From assembly GCA_021801605.1 (NCBI GenBank), contig JAJYXU010000114.1, positions 1 to 56,723 on the forward strand: a stretch of DNA of 56,723 bases. Direction: 5' to 3'. The notes below the pieces were generated by a model. It searched no databases and was not told where the DNA came from. It was given only the letters and a program-made list of their open reading frames with translations. Positions 46,193-56,723 of the stretch are shown in pieces. The position numbers were made by a program, and so were the translations under genes. Source of the stretch: Bacteroidota bacterium (lineage in GTDB: Bacteria; Bacteroidota; Ignavibacteria; Ignavibacteriales; Melioribacteraceae). Position 1 is the stretch's first letter. The number at the start of each line of letters is the position of its first letter.

Positions 46193-47887
46193 ATGATTCC
46201 GTTTAACGAAATAATTCAAGTAGTAATCTTTATAATAGGACTAATTATAGCAGCGCCGTTATTTGGCGGTTACATTTCAAAATTATTATCCGGTGAGAAA
46301 AATATTCTGACCCCGGTCTTCGGAAAAGTCGAATCTTTAATCTATAAATCTGCCGGAATCAATCCATCCGAAGAAATGGATTGGAAGAAATATACATTTT
46401 CAATTCTGATATTCAGTTTCACCGGAATAATCTTGCTGACTGTTATTCAGCTAATTCAATCAATCCTTCCATTGAATCCGCAAAAATTATCGAACGTGGA
46501 GTTCACATTAGCGGTTAATACTGCTATTAGTTTTGTAACGAATACTAATTGGCAGTCATATGCCGGCGAAACATCACTAAGTTATTTTGTACAGATGATC
46601 GGCTTGACAGTACAGAATTTTGTTAGCGCAGCTACCGGAATTGCGGTATTGCTAGCATTGACAAGGGGATTGGTTACCCGGCAGGGAAACAGTTTAGGAA
46701 ATTTTTGGGTTGATTTAGTACGCTCAACTCTTTACTTGCTCGTACCGCTATCGGCAATATTTGCAATTGTGCTGGTAAGTCAAGGTGTAGTTCAATCATT
46801 CTCCTCCTACAAAGAAATAACGACATTGGAAGGATATAAACAGATAATTCCATTAGGTCCGGCAGCATCTCAAATAGCAATAAAACAACTAGGAACAAAT
46901 GGCGGCGGATTCTTCAACACAAACAGTGCCTTTCCTTTCGAGAACCCAACACCGCTAACAAATTTTCTGCAAATGTTCTCAATACTTCTTATTCCTGCTT
47001 CATTAGTTTTTACATTTGGAAAATTGATCGGCTCAAAGAAACAAGCATGGATAATATTTTTTGTGATGATGATTGTTTTGGTTTTGGGTCTGATAGTATC
47101 CACTTACTCGGAATATTCGACCAATAATATTTTTCATACAAGCGGATTAATGGAAGGGAAAGAGACACGAATTGGAATACTAAATAGCGTTTTGTGGTCA
47201 ACTGCAACCACAGCTGCATCCAACGGATCTGTAAACGCGATGCACAGCAGTCTTTCACCGTTAGCCGGTTTAGTCGCAATGTTTAACATACAACTTGGAG
47301 AAATAATTTTCGGCGGAGTGGGATCAGGTTTATACGGGATGCTTCTATTCATACTAATTACAGTTTTTATTTCGGGATTAATGATTGGCCGTACGCCTGA
47401 ATACCTCGGGAAAAAAATAGATGCGTTTGAAATTAAATGGGCAATAGTTGCAATACTGCTACCCAATACAGTTATTCTACTTTTCTCTGCCCTTGCGCTC
47501 AGAACAAATGCCGGTTTATCAAGTTTAGCAAATTCCGGTCCTCATGGTTTTTCTGAAATACTTTATGCATTCTCATCGGCAGCTGGAAATAACGGCAGTG
47601 CATTTGCAGGGTTAAATGCTAATACCGTTTTCTATAATTTAATGATGGGCGTGGGAATGTTGATAGGAAGATTCGGTGTAATTATTCCTTGCATGGCAAT
47701 AGCAGGTAATCTCGTAAAGAAAAATATTACTCCGGCTTCTAAAGGAACATTGCAAACCGATAATTTTCTTTTTGCATTACTATTGTTAGGAGTGATATTT
47801 ATTGTTGGAGCGCTTACATTTTTCCCTGCATTGTCGCTTGGTCCTTTGCTTGAACATTTATTGATGAACAACGGAATTACTTTTTAA
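46193..47887 (+). CDS. kdpA: K+-transporting ATPase subunit A
   Basis: A 564-aa channel-like subunit with about ten membrane helices and four selectivity-filter-like repeats; the motifs [43 protein letters not shown] and [13 protein letters not shown] are visible. Length equals E. coli KdpA (557 aa) closely. It binds and conducts K+ with nanomolar affinity as part of KdpFABC. kdpF lies 16 nt upstream, kdpB 17 nt downstream. Confidence 0.97.
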   Translation: MIPFNEIIQVVIFIIGLIIAAPLFGGYISKLLSGEKNILTPVFGKVESLIYKSAGINPSEEMDWKKYTFSILIFSFTGIILLTVIQLIQSILPLNPQKLSNVEFTLAVNTAISFVTNTNWQSYAGETSLSYFVQMIGLTVQNFVSAATGIAVLLALTRGLVTRQGNSLGNFWVDLVRSTLYLLVPLSAIFAIVLVSQGVVQSFSSYKEITTLEGYKQIIPLGPAASQIAIKQLGTNGGGFFNTNSAFPFENPTPLTNFLQMFSILLIPASLVFTFGKLIGSKKQAWIIFFVMMIVLVLGLIVSTYSEYSTNNIFHTSGLMEGKETRIGILNSVLWSTATTAASNGSVNAMHSSLSPLAGLVAMFNIQLGEIIFGGVGSGLYGMLLFILITVFISGLMIGRTPEYLGKKIDAFEIKWAIVAILLPNTVILLFSALALRTNAGLSSLANSGPHGFSEILYAFSSAAGNNGSAFAGLNANTVFYNLMMGVGMLIGRFGVIIPCMAIAGNLVKKNITPASKGTLQTDNFLFALLLLGVIFIVGALTFFPALSLGPLLEHLLMNNGITF

Positions 47888-47904
47888 TTATTACGAAGAT
47901 ACTT

Positions 47905-50013
47905 ATGGACACCAGAGAAAAAAGAAAATTATTTGATAGAAAAATTATCTCACAGGCAATAGTGGATTCATTTATTAAGATAAATCCAAAATTGCTTCTG
48001 AAAAATCCTGTTATTTTCCTGGTTGCAATAGGAGCAATGCTAACCTCTGCTTTATTTGTTATTAACTGGATTAATGGAAATTTTTCATCATTTAATTTCC
48101 AAATAATTATTTGGCTCTGGTTTACCGTTCTCTTTGCCAATTTTGCAGAAGCAATTGCCGAGGGAAGAGGGAAAGCGCAATCAGAAAACCTTCGCAAACA
48201 AAGGACGCAAACGGTTGCGCGAAAATTGACAAATAATAAAGAAGAAAAAGTCTCTGCAGTTGATCTGCGTATGGGCGATCTTGTGATTTGTGAAACCGGC
48301 GATTTAATTCCCGCCGATGGAGAAGTTGTTGATGGCATTGCCAGTGTTGATGAATCTGCGATTACGGGAGAATCTGCGCCTGTAATTCGAGAAAGCGGAG
48401 GCGATAGAAATGCTGTAACGGGCGGAACTAAAGTTATAAGTGACAAGATTATTATAAAAATTACTGCTAACCCGGGAGATACTTATTTAGATAGAATGAT
48501 TTCTTTAGTAGAAAGCGCTAAACGGAAAAAAACTCCAAACGAAATAGCCCTTTCAATTTTACTCTCCGGGTTGTCAATCATTTTTCTTCTTGTAGTTGTA
48601 ACATTCAGAATATTCTTTGAATACGACCAAGCCGGTAGTCTATCACAAAGCAATAATGTTTCTATTCCAATTCTTGTTTCTCTTTTAGTTTGTCTAATAC
48701 CTACAACTATCGGCGGATTGTTAAGTGCAATAGGTATTAGCGGAATGGATCGTTTGCTCAGTCATAATGTAATTGCTATGAGCGGAAGAGCTGTTGAAGC
48801 TGCGGGAGATATTGATGTTCTTCTTCTTGATAAAACCGGCACTATAACACTCGGTAATAGAATGGCTACGGAATTTATTCCCGCTTCCGGATTCAGTGAA
48901 AGATATTTGGCAGATGCCGCTCAGCTGGCATCACTTGCAGATGAAACACCGGAAGGGAGGTCAATTGTAATTCTTGCTAAAGAAAAATTTGATATACGTG
49001 CCAGAAACATTCATGATCTTAACGCTCACTTTGTTCCGTTTAGTGCTCAATCGCAAATGAGCGGTGTAGATATTCTTTCATTAAACAACTCACCGGAACG
49101 TATTATCAGAAAAGGTTCTATTGATGCGATAAAAAAATATCTTGCCTCAGACAGCAGTGAAAATATCAATTTGATTACGGATTTAAATTTTTCTCAAATG
49201 ATTGGTGTTGATATTGCGCTCGCGGGCGGAACACCTTTATTGGTTACGGAAAACAAAAAAGTTCTCGGTGTTGTTCAATTAAAAGATGTAGTTAAAGGCG
49301 GAATCAATGAACGGTTTGCTCAACTAAGAAAAATGGGAATCAAAACAGTTATGATAACCGGCGATAATCCTTTAACCGCAACAGCAATTGCTGCCGAAGC
49401 CGGAGTTGATAGTTTTATTGCTCAAGCAAAACCGGAAGATAAACTTAGAACAATTAGAGAAGAACAATCTTTAGGCAGAATGGTTGGAATGATAGGAGAC
49501 GGAACAAACGATGCGCCTGCACTTGCTCAAGCCGATGTTGGAATTGCTATGAATAGCGGAACTCAAGCTGCACGCGAAGCGGGAAATATGATTGACCTCG
49601 ATAGTAATCCTACAAAATTGATTGAGGTTGTTGAAATCGGAAAACAATTATTAATGACTCGCGGATCTTTAACGACTTTTAGCATTGCTAATGACGTTGC
49701 AAAATATTTTGCGATAATTCCCGCAATTGCAACTACACTCTTTGCAACTAAAAACGGAACCGGACCGCTTTCTGCTCTTAATATTATGGGTCTCGCTTCA
49801 CCGCAAAGTGCAATTCTAAGCGCGGTGATATTTAATGCAATAATAATTATTCTGTTAATACCACTTGCATTAAAAGGTGTTAAGTATCGTCCGGAAGGAG
49901 CCGCTGAAATTCTGAAACGTAATATTACAATCTATGGCTTAGGCGGTTTAATCGTTCCCTTTGTTGGAATAAAAATTATTGATATTGTTTTAACATCTTT
50001 AAGATTAGTTTAG
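47905..50013 (+). CDS. kdpB: K+-transporting ATPase subunit B
   Basis: A 702-aa P-type ATPase (IA). D309 in DKTGTIT is the phosphorylated aspartate (D307 in E. coli). The TGES motif is in [10 protein letters not shown], and [26 protein letters not shown] hinge motifs are intact. Serine at the E. coli S162 equivalent is part of TGES, so inhibition by phosphorylation is possible. It drives K+ uptake with KdpA and KdpC. kdpC follows after 17 nt. Confidence 0.97.
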   Translation: MDTREKRKLFDRKIISQAIVDSFIKINPKLLLKNPVIFLVAIGAMLTSALFVINWINGNFSSFNFQIIIWLWFTVLFANFAEAIAEGRGKAQSENLRKQRTQTVARKLTNNKEEKVSAVDLRMGDLVICETGDLIPADGEVVDGIASVDESAITGESAPVIRESGGDRNAVTGGTKVISDKIIIKITANPGDTYLDRMISLVESAKRKKTPNEIALSILLSGLSIIFLLVVVTFRIFFEYDQAGSLSQSNNVSIPILVSLLVCLIPTTIGGLLSAIGISGMDRLLSHNVIAMSGRAVEAAGDIDVLLLDKTGTITLGNRMATEFIPASGFSERYLADAAQLASLADETPEGRSIVILAKEKFDIRARNIHDLNAHFVPFSAQSQMSGVDILSLNNSPERIIRKGSIDAIKKYLASDSSENINLITDLNFSQMIGVDIALAGGTPLLVTENKKVLGVVQLKDVVKGGINERFAQLRKMGIKTVMITGDNPLTATAIAAEAGVDSFIAQAKPEDKLRTIREEQSLGRMVGMIGDGTNDAPALAQADVGIAMNSGTQAAREAGNMIDLDSNPTKLIEVVEIGKQLLMTRGSLTTFSIANDVAKYFAIIPAIATTLFATKNGTGPLSALNIMGLASPQSAILSAVIFNAIIIILLIPLALKGVKYRPEGAAEILKRNITIYGLGGLIVPFVGIKIIDIVLTSLRLV

Positions 50014-50030
50014 AAGGTAAATTCAAAATC

Positions 50031-50606
50031 ATGAAAAAGAAAATTTTAACAACTATAAAACTCTTTCTTATTTTGACTTTATTGGTTGGCATAATATATC
50101 CGCTGTTTATTTCGGCAATTTCAATGTTGTTCTTTTCACATCAAGCAGACGGAAGCATGATCAGTTTAGACGGAAAAATTGTTGGTTCTAAATTGATAGG
50201 ACAAAAGTTTACTTCGGGCAAATATTTTTGGTCCCGTCCATCGGCAATTGATTATAATCCTTTTCCTTCCGGCGCAAGCAACTTAGCTCCTACAAGCGCT
50301 AAACTGAAGCAGTTATATGTAAATAGAAAAGAAAACTTTGCTAAAAGTAACTTCATTAAAAATTCGAGTTTAATTCCAAATGAAATGCTATTTGCATCCG
50401 GAAGCGGAGTTGACCCGCATATAACACCTGCTTCAGCATTTCTGCAAGTTGACCGCATATGTAATTCTAGAAATTTCAATACAACACAAAAAGAGGAATT
50501 GATTAAATTAATCACGAGAATAATCGAAAATCCTCAGATCGGCTTTTTCGGTGAAAGTAGAATAAATGTGTTGATGTTAAATATGGAGTTAGATAAAATA
50601 AAATGA
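50031..50606 (+). CDS. kdpC: K+-transporting ATPase subunit C
   Basis: A 191-aa periplasmic-facing subunit with one N-terminal TM helix (about 7-32). Conserved stretches are GSKLIGQKFTSGKYFWSRPSA, LFASGSGVDPHITPASAFLQVDRI and the C-terminal FGESRINVLMLNMELDKI. It assembles between KdpA and KdpB. Its stop overlaps the start of kdpD (ATGA at 50603-50606), so translation of the sensor is coupled to the transporter. Confidence 0.95.
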   Translation: MKKKILTTIKLFLILTLLVGIIYPLFISAISMLFFSHQADGSMISLDGKIVGSKLIGQKFTSGKYFWSRPSAIDYNPFPSGASNLAPTSAKLKQLYVNRKENFAKSNFIKNSSLIPNEMLFASGSGVDPHITPASAFLQVDRICNSRNFNTTQKEELIKLITRIIENPQIGFFGESRINVLMLNMELDKIK

Positions 50607-53251
50607 ACACAGATGAAGAAAAACGTCCGGATCCATTAAAACTATTAGACTCAATTCAAAGAGAAGAAGAGAAAGAAAAAAAGGGGAAGCTTAAGATATT
50701 TTTTGGAATGTGCGCAGGAGTTGGAAAAACCTATTCATTACTTGAAGCCGCACAAAAATCGAAAAAAGATAAAATTGATGTAGTGATCGGTTATGTAGAA
50801 CCTCACAAAAGGAAGGAAACAGAAAAACTCCTGGAGGGGTTGGAGTATCTACCGTTAAAGGAAATTACTTATCGAGATACAATATTTAAAGAGATGGATC
50901 TCGATGCAATTCTATCCCGCAAGCCGCAGTTAGTTCTAGTAGATGAACTTGCGCACTCAAACATTCCCGGCTCTAGACATGTTAAGCGTTTTCAAGATGT
51001 TGTGGAAATACTGAATAATGGCATTGACGTTTACACAACTCTAAACGTTCAGCATCTTGAAAGCCGTGCTGAAACCGTTTTCCAAATAACCGGCGCTCAG
51101 ATTAAAGAAACAGTTCCGGATTCGATATTCGCAAATGCTGATGAGATAGAACTTGTGGATATTACACCGGATGAACTTCTTCAAAGATTAAGTGAAGGCA
51201 AAGTTTACACGCCGGAAAAATCCCAGCAAGCAATAGAAAATTTCTTTCGTAAAGGAAATTTGACTGCGCTTCGTGAAATGGCTCTTCGATTAACCGCCGA
51301 GAGAGTGGATTACCAATTACGAGATTATAAGACCGAAAAAAATATTACAAGCACTTGGAAATCGGGACAACGATTAATGGTTGCAATCAGTCCCAGCCCT
51401 TACTCTGCCAAGTTAATTAGATGGACACGCCGCCTTGCATACACAATGGAAGCATCCTGGATTGCAGTCTATGTAGAAACAGATCAAAAAATTTCTGAAG
51501 AAAATAAAGAAGTCTTAAAAAAGAATTTTGAACTGGCTAAAGAACTGGGCGCTGAAATAATTATAACAAACGATCTGGATATAGTACGTGCCTTGCTTCG
51601 TATAGCTTCTGAGAACAATGTAACACAGATAATAGTCGGTAAATCAAGAGCGTTCCGCAAATCGAAATTGATAGAAAGATTATCAAAAGAGAGCGGTGAG
51701 ATTGATATTTATATTGTTGGCGGGGAAAGAACAGATTCTCGAAAAGTATTAAGCAATCTAATCTCCAAATTTCAATCGGGTAAATATCAGTATCTAGTCT
51801 CTTCATTAATAATCAGTGCTGTATTATTAATTTGTTATTCTTTGCTGGCACAAATCGGCTATCAAACTGTTTCTTTGATTTTACTTTTAGTTGTTTCACT
51901 GATGCCGCTTATAAATCTCGGCAGGGGACCTATGATCCTTGCTGCTTTAATAAGTGCACTTAGCTGGGATTACTATTTTATTCCGCCGCGGTTTACATTT
52001 CATATAGACCGGGTTGAAGATGTGTTAATGTTATTTGTCTTTTTTATTGTAGCAATGGTTTCGGGAGTTCTAACTTCTCGTTTAAGAACGCAGCAGAAAT
52101 TATTGACTATTAGAGAGACCCGTACAAATGCTCTTTACAATCTTCTTAAAGAATTGGCTACTGGAAGAAGTCTTGATGATCTTGTCGAAATCAGTATAAA
52201 AAACATTAAAAAAGTTTTTGATGCAGAAACAGTTATTATCTTTCCGTTAAATGAAAAGAAACTTTCTCCTGCGCCACATTCTGCAAGCAGTTTTATATTA
52301 GATGACACCGAGTGGCACATTGCAAATTGGTGCTTCACCGGTGGACAAAAAGCGGGAAAATTTACAAACACGCTTCCGATATCAGACACACAATTTATTC
52401 CGTTGATCGGTTCACGCAGAAAAATTGGAGTGATAGGATTAAAATTTAATAACAACCAGCCGCTTCATTTTGAGCAGGAAACTCTTCTTGAGGCGTTCGT
52501 TAATCAAATTACAATCAACTATGAAAGAGAACTTCTAAATGAATTGGCAAAAAAATCTTTAGTTGTTTCCGAATCGGAAAAATTATATAAAACATTATTC
52601 AATTCTATTTCTCACGAATTAAAAACTCCTATTACAACAATCATTGGCGGAATCAGTTCAATTGCGGATGATTCGATCTCCGAAAATAAAGAGATGAGAA
52701 AAAATCTTAGCAATGAAATTAATATTGCCGCTGAAAGATTAAACCGTCTTGTTGAGAATTTACTTGATATGACACGTTTAGAATCCGGACAAATGAAATT
52801 AAGACTGGATTGGCATGAAATAAATGATCTAATTGAGAGCGTTCTGAAAAGATTGAATAGTGAATTAAAGGATCACGAAGTTATAACAGAGATTCAGGAA
52901 AACATTCCTATTTTCAAATTCGATTTCGGTTTGCTTGAACAAGCATTGATAAATGTCATTCATAATTCGTTAATTTACACTCCGGAAAAAAGTACTATCC
53001 GGATTAGTGTAAAAGTAGAAAAAAGTAATTGTGTAATTGAAATATCGGATGATGGTCCCGGTTTTGCTGAAGAAACATTAAATAAATTATTCGAAAAATT
53101 TTATAGAATACCCGGAACTAAAACCGGAGGGACGGGGCTTGGGCTGTCAATCGCAAAAGGATTTATTGAAGCACACTCCGGAAGCATTACGGCAAAAAAT
53201 AGAAAAGAAGGCGGTGCCGTTTTTATCATAAATATTCCGATTCAAAAATAA
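50603..53251 (+). CDS. kdpD: Sensor histidine kinase KdpD
   Basis: An 882-aa K+ and osmotic-stress sensor. The N-terminal KdpD domain contains a P-loop GMCAGVGKT (35-43) and a second motif LVDELAHSN; a universal-stress-like domain follows (about 250-370). Four membrane helices lie at about 395-495, then a GAF domain (about 520-650) and HisKA with H671 in SHELKTPIT, and HATPase_c with DDGPGFAEE and GTGLGLSIAKG. Architecture equals E. coli KdpD (894 aa; H673). It overlaps kdpC by 4 nt and precedes kdpE by 10 nt. Confidence 0.96.
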   Translation: MNTDEEKRPDPLKLLDSIQREEEKEKKGKLKIFFGMCAGVGKTYSLLEAAQKSKKDKIDVVIGYVEPHKRKETEKLLEGLEYLPLKEITYRDTIFKEMDLDAILSRKPQLVLVDELAHSNIPGSRHVKRFQDVVEILNNGIDVYTTLNVQHLESRAETVFQITGAQIKETVPDSIFANADEIELVDITPDELLQRLSEGKVYTPEKSQQAIENFFRKGNLTALREMALRLTAERVDYQLRDYKTEKNITSTWKSGQRLMVAISPSPYSAKLIRWTRRLAYTMEASWIAVYVETDQKISEENKEVLKKNFELAKELGAEIIITNDLDIVRALLRIASENNVTQIIVGKSRAFRKSKLIERLSKESGEIDIYIVGGERTDSRKVLSNLISKFQSGKYQYLVSSLIISAVLLICYSLLAQIGYQTVSLILLLVVSLMPLINLGRGPMILAALISALSWDYYFIPPRFTFHIDRVEDVLMLFVFFIVAMVSGVLTSRLRTQQKLLTIRETRTNALYNLLKELATGRSLDDLVEISIKNIKKVFDAETVIIFPLNEKKLSPAPHSASSFILDDTEWHIANWCFTGGQKAGKFTNTLPISDTQFIPLIGSRRKIGVIGLKFNNNQPLHFEQETLLEAFVNQITINYERELLNELAKKSLVVSESEKLYKTLFNSISHELKTPITTIIGGISSIADDSISENKEMRKNLSNEINIAAERLNRLVENLLDMTRLESGQMKLRLDWHEINDLIESVLKRLNSELKDHEVITEIQENIPIFKFDFGLLEQALINVIHNSLIYTPEKSTIRISVKVEKSNCVIEISDDGPGFAEETLNKLFEKFYRIPGTKTGGTGLGLSIAKGFIEAHSGSITAKNRKEGGAVFIINIPIQK

Positions 53252-53261
53252 AATTAATGTT

Positions 53262-53951
53262 ATGAGCGTAAAACCGGTAATACTGATTATTGATGATGAA
53301 TCCCAGATAAGAAAGATTTTGCGGATCACTCTTGAATCCGACGACTATAAAGTTATTGAAGCGGAAAACGGTAAAGACGGAATTATACAAGCAGCAACTG
53401 CACACCCTAATCTTATCATTTTGGATTTAGGATTACCCGACCAGGATGGTTTTTCTGTGCTGCATGAAATTAGAACGTGGAGTTCACTGCCGGTTATGAT
53501 TTTATCTGTCAGAAATTCCGAAGAAGATATTGTAAAAGCTCTCGATTTAGGAGCTGATGATTATCTAACCAAACCTTTTTATACGGCAGAATTGCTGGCG
53601 CGGATAAGAGCTAGTTTACGAAGAGCAAGTCAGGTTCAAGAAAGCAGCATATTTATGAATGGTTCGCTTAAAATTGATCTGGTCTCAAGAACCGTTACAA
53701 AAAAAGATGAAGAAATTAAATTGACTGCCACTGAATATTCATTACTAATACTATTAGTGAAAAATTTAGGAAAAGTATTAACGCATCAGTTGATATTGAA
53801 GGAAGTATGGGGTCAAAGTTATGTTGAGCAATCCCAATCATTACGAGTATTTGTAGGACAGTTGAGAAAAAAAATTGAAGACGATCCTGCTCATCCCAAA
53901 ATGATTATAACTGAATCAGGAATTGGTTATAGGATGATAAATATCAAGTAA
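53262..53951 (+). CDS. kdpE: Response regulator KdpE
   Basis: A 229-aa OmpR/PhoB-type regulator. Receiver domain with IIDDESQ, D55 in LIILDLGLPDQDG and K in LTKPF; winged-helix effector with TATEYSLLILLVKNLGKVLTH and SLRVFVGQLRKKIEDDPAHPK. Phosphorylated by KdpD, it activates kdpFABC. Its likely operator is discussed under the region upstream of the 96-aa gene. No hairpin terminator is apparent after it; 105 nt of AT-rich sequence follow. Confidence 0.95.
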   Translation: MSVKPVILIIDDESQIRKILRITLESDDYKVIEAENGKDGIIQAATAHPNLIILDLGLPDQDGFSVLHEIRTWSSLPVMILSVRNSEEDIVKALDLGADDYLTKPFYTAELLARIRASLRRASQVQESSIFMNGSLKIDLVSRTVTKKDEEIKLTATEYSLLILLVKNLGKVLTHQLILKEVWGQSYVEQSQSLRVFVGQLRKKIEDDPAHPKMIITESGIGYRMINIK

Positions 53952-54056
53952 TTCCTATTTTTAACAGAATAATTTTCAACTCTCTTTCTTAAATAACTTC
54001 TTTTTTACTAAATTCATTCGTAAAAATTTCTTTATAACCCATCAAAAATTATTATT

Positions 54057-54809
54057 TTGAATTCAGACGATAAAAAATTATTAATCGAAGCAATCAAAGA
54101 TCAGCGGGATATATTTGGTGATTTTCTGTTTGAAAACGTGAATGAATCCGTGGAGGAAGCGTTGAACAAAAAAAGTGCGACGGTCAAAGTAACAGACAAA
54201 ACTGAAGTGTCTTTGGTCGAAAATTTATTTGTTGAAGATTTTCAAAAAGCGGAATCACTTACTGATCTTAATAATCAAATTTGCGATTGTCAGAAGTGTG
54301 CCCTTGGAAAAACAAGAACTAAATTTGTCTTTGGAGTTGGCAATCCAAATGCAAATGCAATGTTAATTGGCGAAGCCCCCGGACGTGACGAGGATTTGCA
54401 AGGAGAACCTTTTGTCGGACGTGCTGGCAAACTGCTCAACGATATTTTAAAAGCTATTAAGTTTGACCGTGAAGATGTTTACATTGCAAATATTTTGAAA
54501 TGCCGACCGCCGAATAATCGCGATCCGCTTCCCGGTGAAATGGAAACATGTATTCCTTATCTGCACAAACAGATTGCTCTAATTAAACCAAAAATTATTT
54601 TGTGTCTGGGAAGAGTTGCAGCGAATGGACTGCTCGATAAAAAATTATCGCTCGGTCAGTTTCGCGAAAACGTATACGATTTCAACGGTATAAAAGTAAT
54701 GGCAACATATCATCCTGCAGCGCTTCTGCGTAATCCAAATTGGAAACGCGGCTGCTGGGAAGATGTTCAAAAATTTAGAAAACTTTACGATGAGTTAACG
54801 GCAAACTGA
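54057..54809 (+). CDS. Type-4 uracil-DNA glycosylase
   Basis: A 250-aa Fe-S uracil-DNA glycosylase (family 4). Cluster cysteines are C78, C81 (DCQKC), C149 and C165 in about the expected spacing. Motif [10 protein letters not shown] is at 105-113 and motif [10 protein letters not shown] at 219-227. About 70 residues precede the first cysteine, longer than the minimal enzymes. It excises uracil produced by cytosine deamination. The start is a TTG codon. dnaB follows 1 nt after the stop, suggesting replication-linked repair expression. Confidence 0.9.
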   Translation: MNSDDKKLLIEAIKDQRDIFGDFLFENVNESVEEALNKKSATVKVTDKTEVSLVENLFVEDFQKAESLTDLNNQICDCQKCALGKTRTKFVFGVGNPNANAMLIGEAPGRDEDLQGEPFVGRAGKLLNDILKAIKFDREDVYIANILKCRPPNNRDPLPGEMETCIPYLHKQIALIKPKIILCLGRVAANGLLDKKLSLGQFRENVYDFNGIKVMATYHPAALLRNPNWKRGCWEDVQKFRKLYDELTAN

Positions 54810-54810
54810 A

Positions 54811-56286
54811 ATGGCAAAACGAACTATGACACGGCAAAGCGGGAAAAAAGACGGTGACATTGAGAAATTGAAAGCCGCTTCAAAAATTCCTCCTTCTGTT
54901 CCGGAAGTAGAAATGGCTGTGCTTGGCGCAATGTTGATTGACAACGAAGCTGTTCCAAAGGCAATAGAAATCTTAAAACCGGAATCCTTCTTTGATCAAC
55001 GGAACAGAATTATTTTTGAATCAATGTCTTCTCTTTATGAATCTAATGAACCGATTGACACTGTTTCAGTTTATGAAGAGTTGAAAAAATCCGGCAAAGG
55101 CGAAGAAACCGGAGGCGCTGCTTACCTTAGTAAACTTACTCAAGATATTTCTTCCGCTGCAAATATTGATTACCACGCGCGCGTTGTTCTGGAAAAATGG
55201 ATTCTACGGCAGCTCATTCATTCATCTTTTGAAATCGCAAGTTCTGCATACGAAGGAAGAGAAGATGTTTTTGATCTTCTCGATGCCGCCGAAGCAAAAA
55301 TATTTCAGATATCTGAAAAGGGAATTAAAGAGTCGTTCAAATCAATGGATAAAGCCGTTAAAGAAGCGCTCGAATTGATTGAGGCAATCCATTCAAAAAG
55401 TATTGGTACGTTTGCTGTTCCTTCTGGATTTTTTGAATTGGATGATCTTCTCGGCGGTTTCCAAAAATCGGATTTGATAATTGTTGCGGCAAGACCCTCC
55501 ATGGGAAAGACTGCATTCGCTATGTCCGCTGCTCGTAATGCGGCAATTGATCACGGTGTTCCAATAGCGGTCTTTAGTTTGGAAATGGCTACGATACAAC
55601 TTGCAACCAGATTAATCTCTGCAGAGGCGCGCATCAATGCACATAACGTTCGTACTGGAAAATTTAAACCGGAAGAAGGTGCAAAGATCAGCCGTACAGT
55701 TCACAAGTTGAGCAAAGCGCCGATTTATATTGATGATACACCTGCAATCTCAATTCTAGAACTTCGCGCGAAAGCAAGACGACTGAAGAATGAAAAAAAT
55801 ATCGGTTTGATAATTATCGATTACTTGCAGCTTCTAAGTGCATCTTATAATATGGAAAGCCGTGAGCGTGAGATTTCTACAATCTCTCGTTCATTAAAAG
55901 CTCTTGCAAAAGAATTAAACATACCTGTAATCGCACTATCACAGTTAAACCGTCAAGTTGAATCACGAACCGATAAGAGACCAATGCTTTCGGATTTACG
56001 CGAGTCCGGTTCTATCGAGCAGGATGCCGACGTTGTATTATTTTTATATCGACCGGAAGTATATGGTATTACACAATTTTCGAGCGGTGATATGAATGGC
56101 GAAACTACTGAAGGTGTTGCGGAGGTAATAATTGGCAAGCAAAGAAACGGTCCTATCGGCGATGTAAAATTGCGTTTTATAAAAGATTATGCCCGGTTTG
56201 AAAATTTGGAACGCTTTAGACAACAATTACCTGCCGGCGCAGAACAGGTTGCTATTGGTGCAGGCACCGAGGACTTTCCGATATGA
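54811..56286 (+). CDS. dnaB: Replicative DNA helicase
   Basis: A 491-aa hexameric helicase. The N-terminal domain (about 25-130) begins PSVPEVEMAVLGAMLID. The RecA-like C-terminal domain has Walker A ARPSMGKTA with K233, H2/H3 motifs (IDDTPAISILELRAKAR, LIIIDYLQLL) and the EQDADVVLFLYRPEVYG arginine-finger region. No intein is present. It begins 2 nt after the UDG gene and ends with an ATGA overlap with the following gene. Confidence 0.96.
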   Translation: MAKRTMTRQSGKKDGDIEKLKAASKIPPSVPEVEMAVLGAMLIDNEAVPKAIEILKPESFFDQRNRIIFESMSSLYESNEPIDTVSVYEELKKSGKGEETGGAAYLSKLTQDISSAANIDYHARVVLEKWILRQLIHSSFEIASSAYEGREDVFDLLDAAEAKIFQISEKGIKESFKSMDKAVKEALELIEAIHSKSIGTFAVPSGFFELDDLLGGFQKSDLIIVAARPSMGKTAFAMSAARNAAIDHGVPIAVFSLEMATIQLATRLISAEARINAHNVRTGKFKPEEGAKISRTVHKLSKAPIYIDDTPAISILELRAKARRLKNEKNIGLIIIDYLQLLSASYNMESREREISTISRSLKALAKELNIPVIALSQLNRQVESRTDKRPMLSDLRESGSIEQDADVVLFLYRPEVYGITQFSSGDMNGETTEGVAEVIIGKQRNGPIGDVKLRFIKDYARFENLERFRQQLPAGAEQVAIGAGTEDFPI

Positions 56287-56723
56287 AAAAATTGTTTTTA
56301 TTTGTTTTTGTATTGTGGTTCTCATCTAATGGTTTCGCACAAACAATTTATACCCAGAAAGATGTTGACCTCTGCAATTCCAAGTTTCAGTTAGCAGTTG
56401 ATAAAAATCTCTCTTCACTTCCGGTCAATCAAATAATAATTGAAATCGGGAAAAGTTTTCTCGGAACAGATTATACCGCAAGTTCACTTGAAAAAGGGGA
56501 AGAAGAAAAACTTGTGGTTCATCTAACCGGGTTAGATTGTTATACATTCCTTGAATCGTCTCTGGTCTTTGCTAGATGTATTAAAGAAGGGAAGAAAAGT
56601 TTTGATGATTATCAGAATGAGCTTACAAACATTCGTTATAGAAATGGAAAACTTGCGGAATATCCTTCGCGACTTCACTACTTCTCCGATTGGATCTTTG
56701 ATATGAACAAACGAGGAATCGGT
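56283..56723 (+). CDS. DUF1460 (N-acetylmuramyl-L-alanine amidase-like) protein, partial
   Basis: The gene runs off the window; 147 residues are visible. A signal peptide (MKKLFLFVFVLWFSSNGFAQ) is followed by a segment with IEIGKSFLGTDYTASSLE and LVVHLTGLDCYTFLESSL, the Cys of the GLDCYTF motif being the likely nucleophile, then FDMNKRG. This matches the DUF1460 family (NlpC/P60-like fold, PF07313), implicated in peptidoglycan turnover. Its ATG overlaps the dnaB stop (ATGA). Its C-terminus and the rest of the domain are outside the window. Confidence 0.85.
   Translation, partial: MKKLFLFVFVLWFSSNGFAQTIYTQKDVDLCNSKFQLAVDKNLSSLPVNQIIIEIGKSFLGTDYTASSLEKGEEEKLVVHLTGLDCYTFLESSLVFARCIKEGKKSFDDYQNELTNIRYRNGKLAEYPSRLHYFSDWIFDMNKRGIG

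Noticed and set aside
47877-48446. 189-aa minus-strand open frame over the start of kdpB
   Set aside because: Antisense to a conserved P-type ATPase; no recognisable motifs and composition follows the kdpB reverse complement.
1-56723. CRISPR array, tRNA, rRNA or complete transposon
   Set aside because: I saw no regularly spaced direct repeats, no cloverleaf-like tRNA genes, and no transposase frame; only solo or miniature elements.

Overview
The window is AT-rich, gene-dense chromosomal DNA from a Gram-negative bacterium: it encodes lipoproteins, an Omp85/BamA-type barrel and an envelope L,D-transpeptidase-like protein. Gene style (TlpA thioredoxin, DUF1460-type protein, three-PAS kinases, RHS-like and SBBP-type secreted repeat proteins, type-4 uracil-DNA glycosylase, S2 with a charged tail, many short palindromic intergenic elements) suggests the Bacteroidota/Chlorobi side of the tree, most like Ignavibacteria. 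That placement is inference, since no rRNA or tRNA gene is visible here.

Layout. 1-10 kb: AI-2E family permease, secreted GH13 amylase, orphan three-PAS histidine kinase with a GNAT acetyltransferase, TlpA-like thioredoxin, PPK2 polyphosphate kinase, an unknown lipoprotein and an O-methyltransferase. 10-10.6 kb: debris (IS200/IS605-like end hairpin, SBBP propeller pseudogene with an in-frame TAG, attC-like hairpin). 10.7-16.3 kb: Lon-like protease overlapping pyruvate kinase, a hicB-hicA toxin-antitoxin pair and an AmmeMemoRadiSam radical SAM enzyme. 16.4-19.1 kb: small secreted protein, six-TM protein, histidine kinase and single-domain response regulator with overlapping reading frames, closed by a terminator. 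19.2-22.6 kb (minus strand): nucleotidyltransferase, metK and ahcY of the activated-methyl cycle. 22.8-30.1 kb: FabK-like flavoenzyme, truncated propeller lipoprotein, beta-CASP nuclease, RHS-like secreted protein, YihY/BrkB membrane protein and purL. 30.5-33.7 kb: membrane-anchored PP2C phosphatase, then a decayed lipoprotein gene. 33.8-38.2 kb: core translation block rplM-rpsI / rpsB-tsf / pyrH-frr. 38.4-45.5 kb: malic enzyme-PTA fusion, YkuD-like protein with Ser in place of catalytic Cys, Omp85 protein, yicC-gmk-rpoZ. 45.7-54 kb: complete kdpFABCDE preceded by an unknown 96-aa membrane protein. 54-56.7 kb: type-4 UDG, dnaB and the start of a DUF1460 protein, tightly packed.

How genes work together. 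MetK makes AdoMet and AhcY clears S-adenosylhomocysteine, serving enzymes such as the O-methyltransferase. KdpDE should sense K+ limitation or stress and induce KdpFABC; a TTTATA-N5-TTTACA sequence upstream of the 96-aa gene suggests that gene may be part of the Kdp response. The translation block has clear promoter and terminator signals.

Most interesting: (1) the extra membrane gene and possible KdpE site ahead of kdp; (2) the 6TM/kinase/regulator cluster whose first two frames overlap by about 98 nt and may be one split sensor; (3) the Cys-to-Ser YkuD protein; (4) two families of short inverted-repeat elements with shared ends but different interiors, one of which may supply the rpsB promoter; (5) two genes caught in decay (SBBP propeller; lipoprotein). 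I did not find a CRISPR array, prophage or intact transposon.
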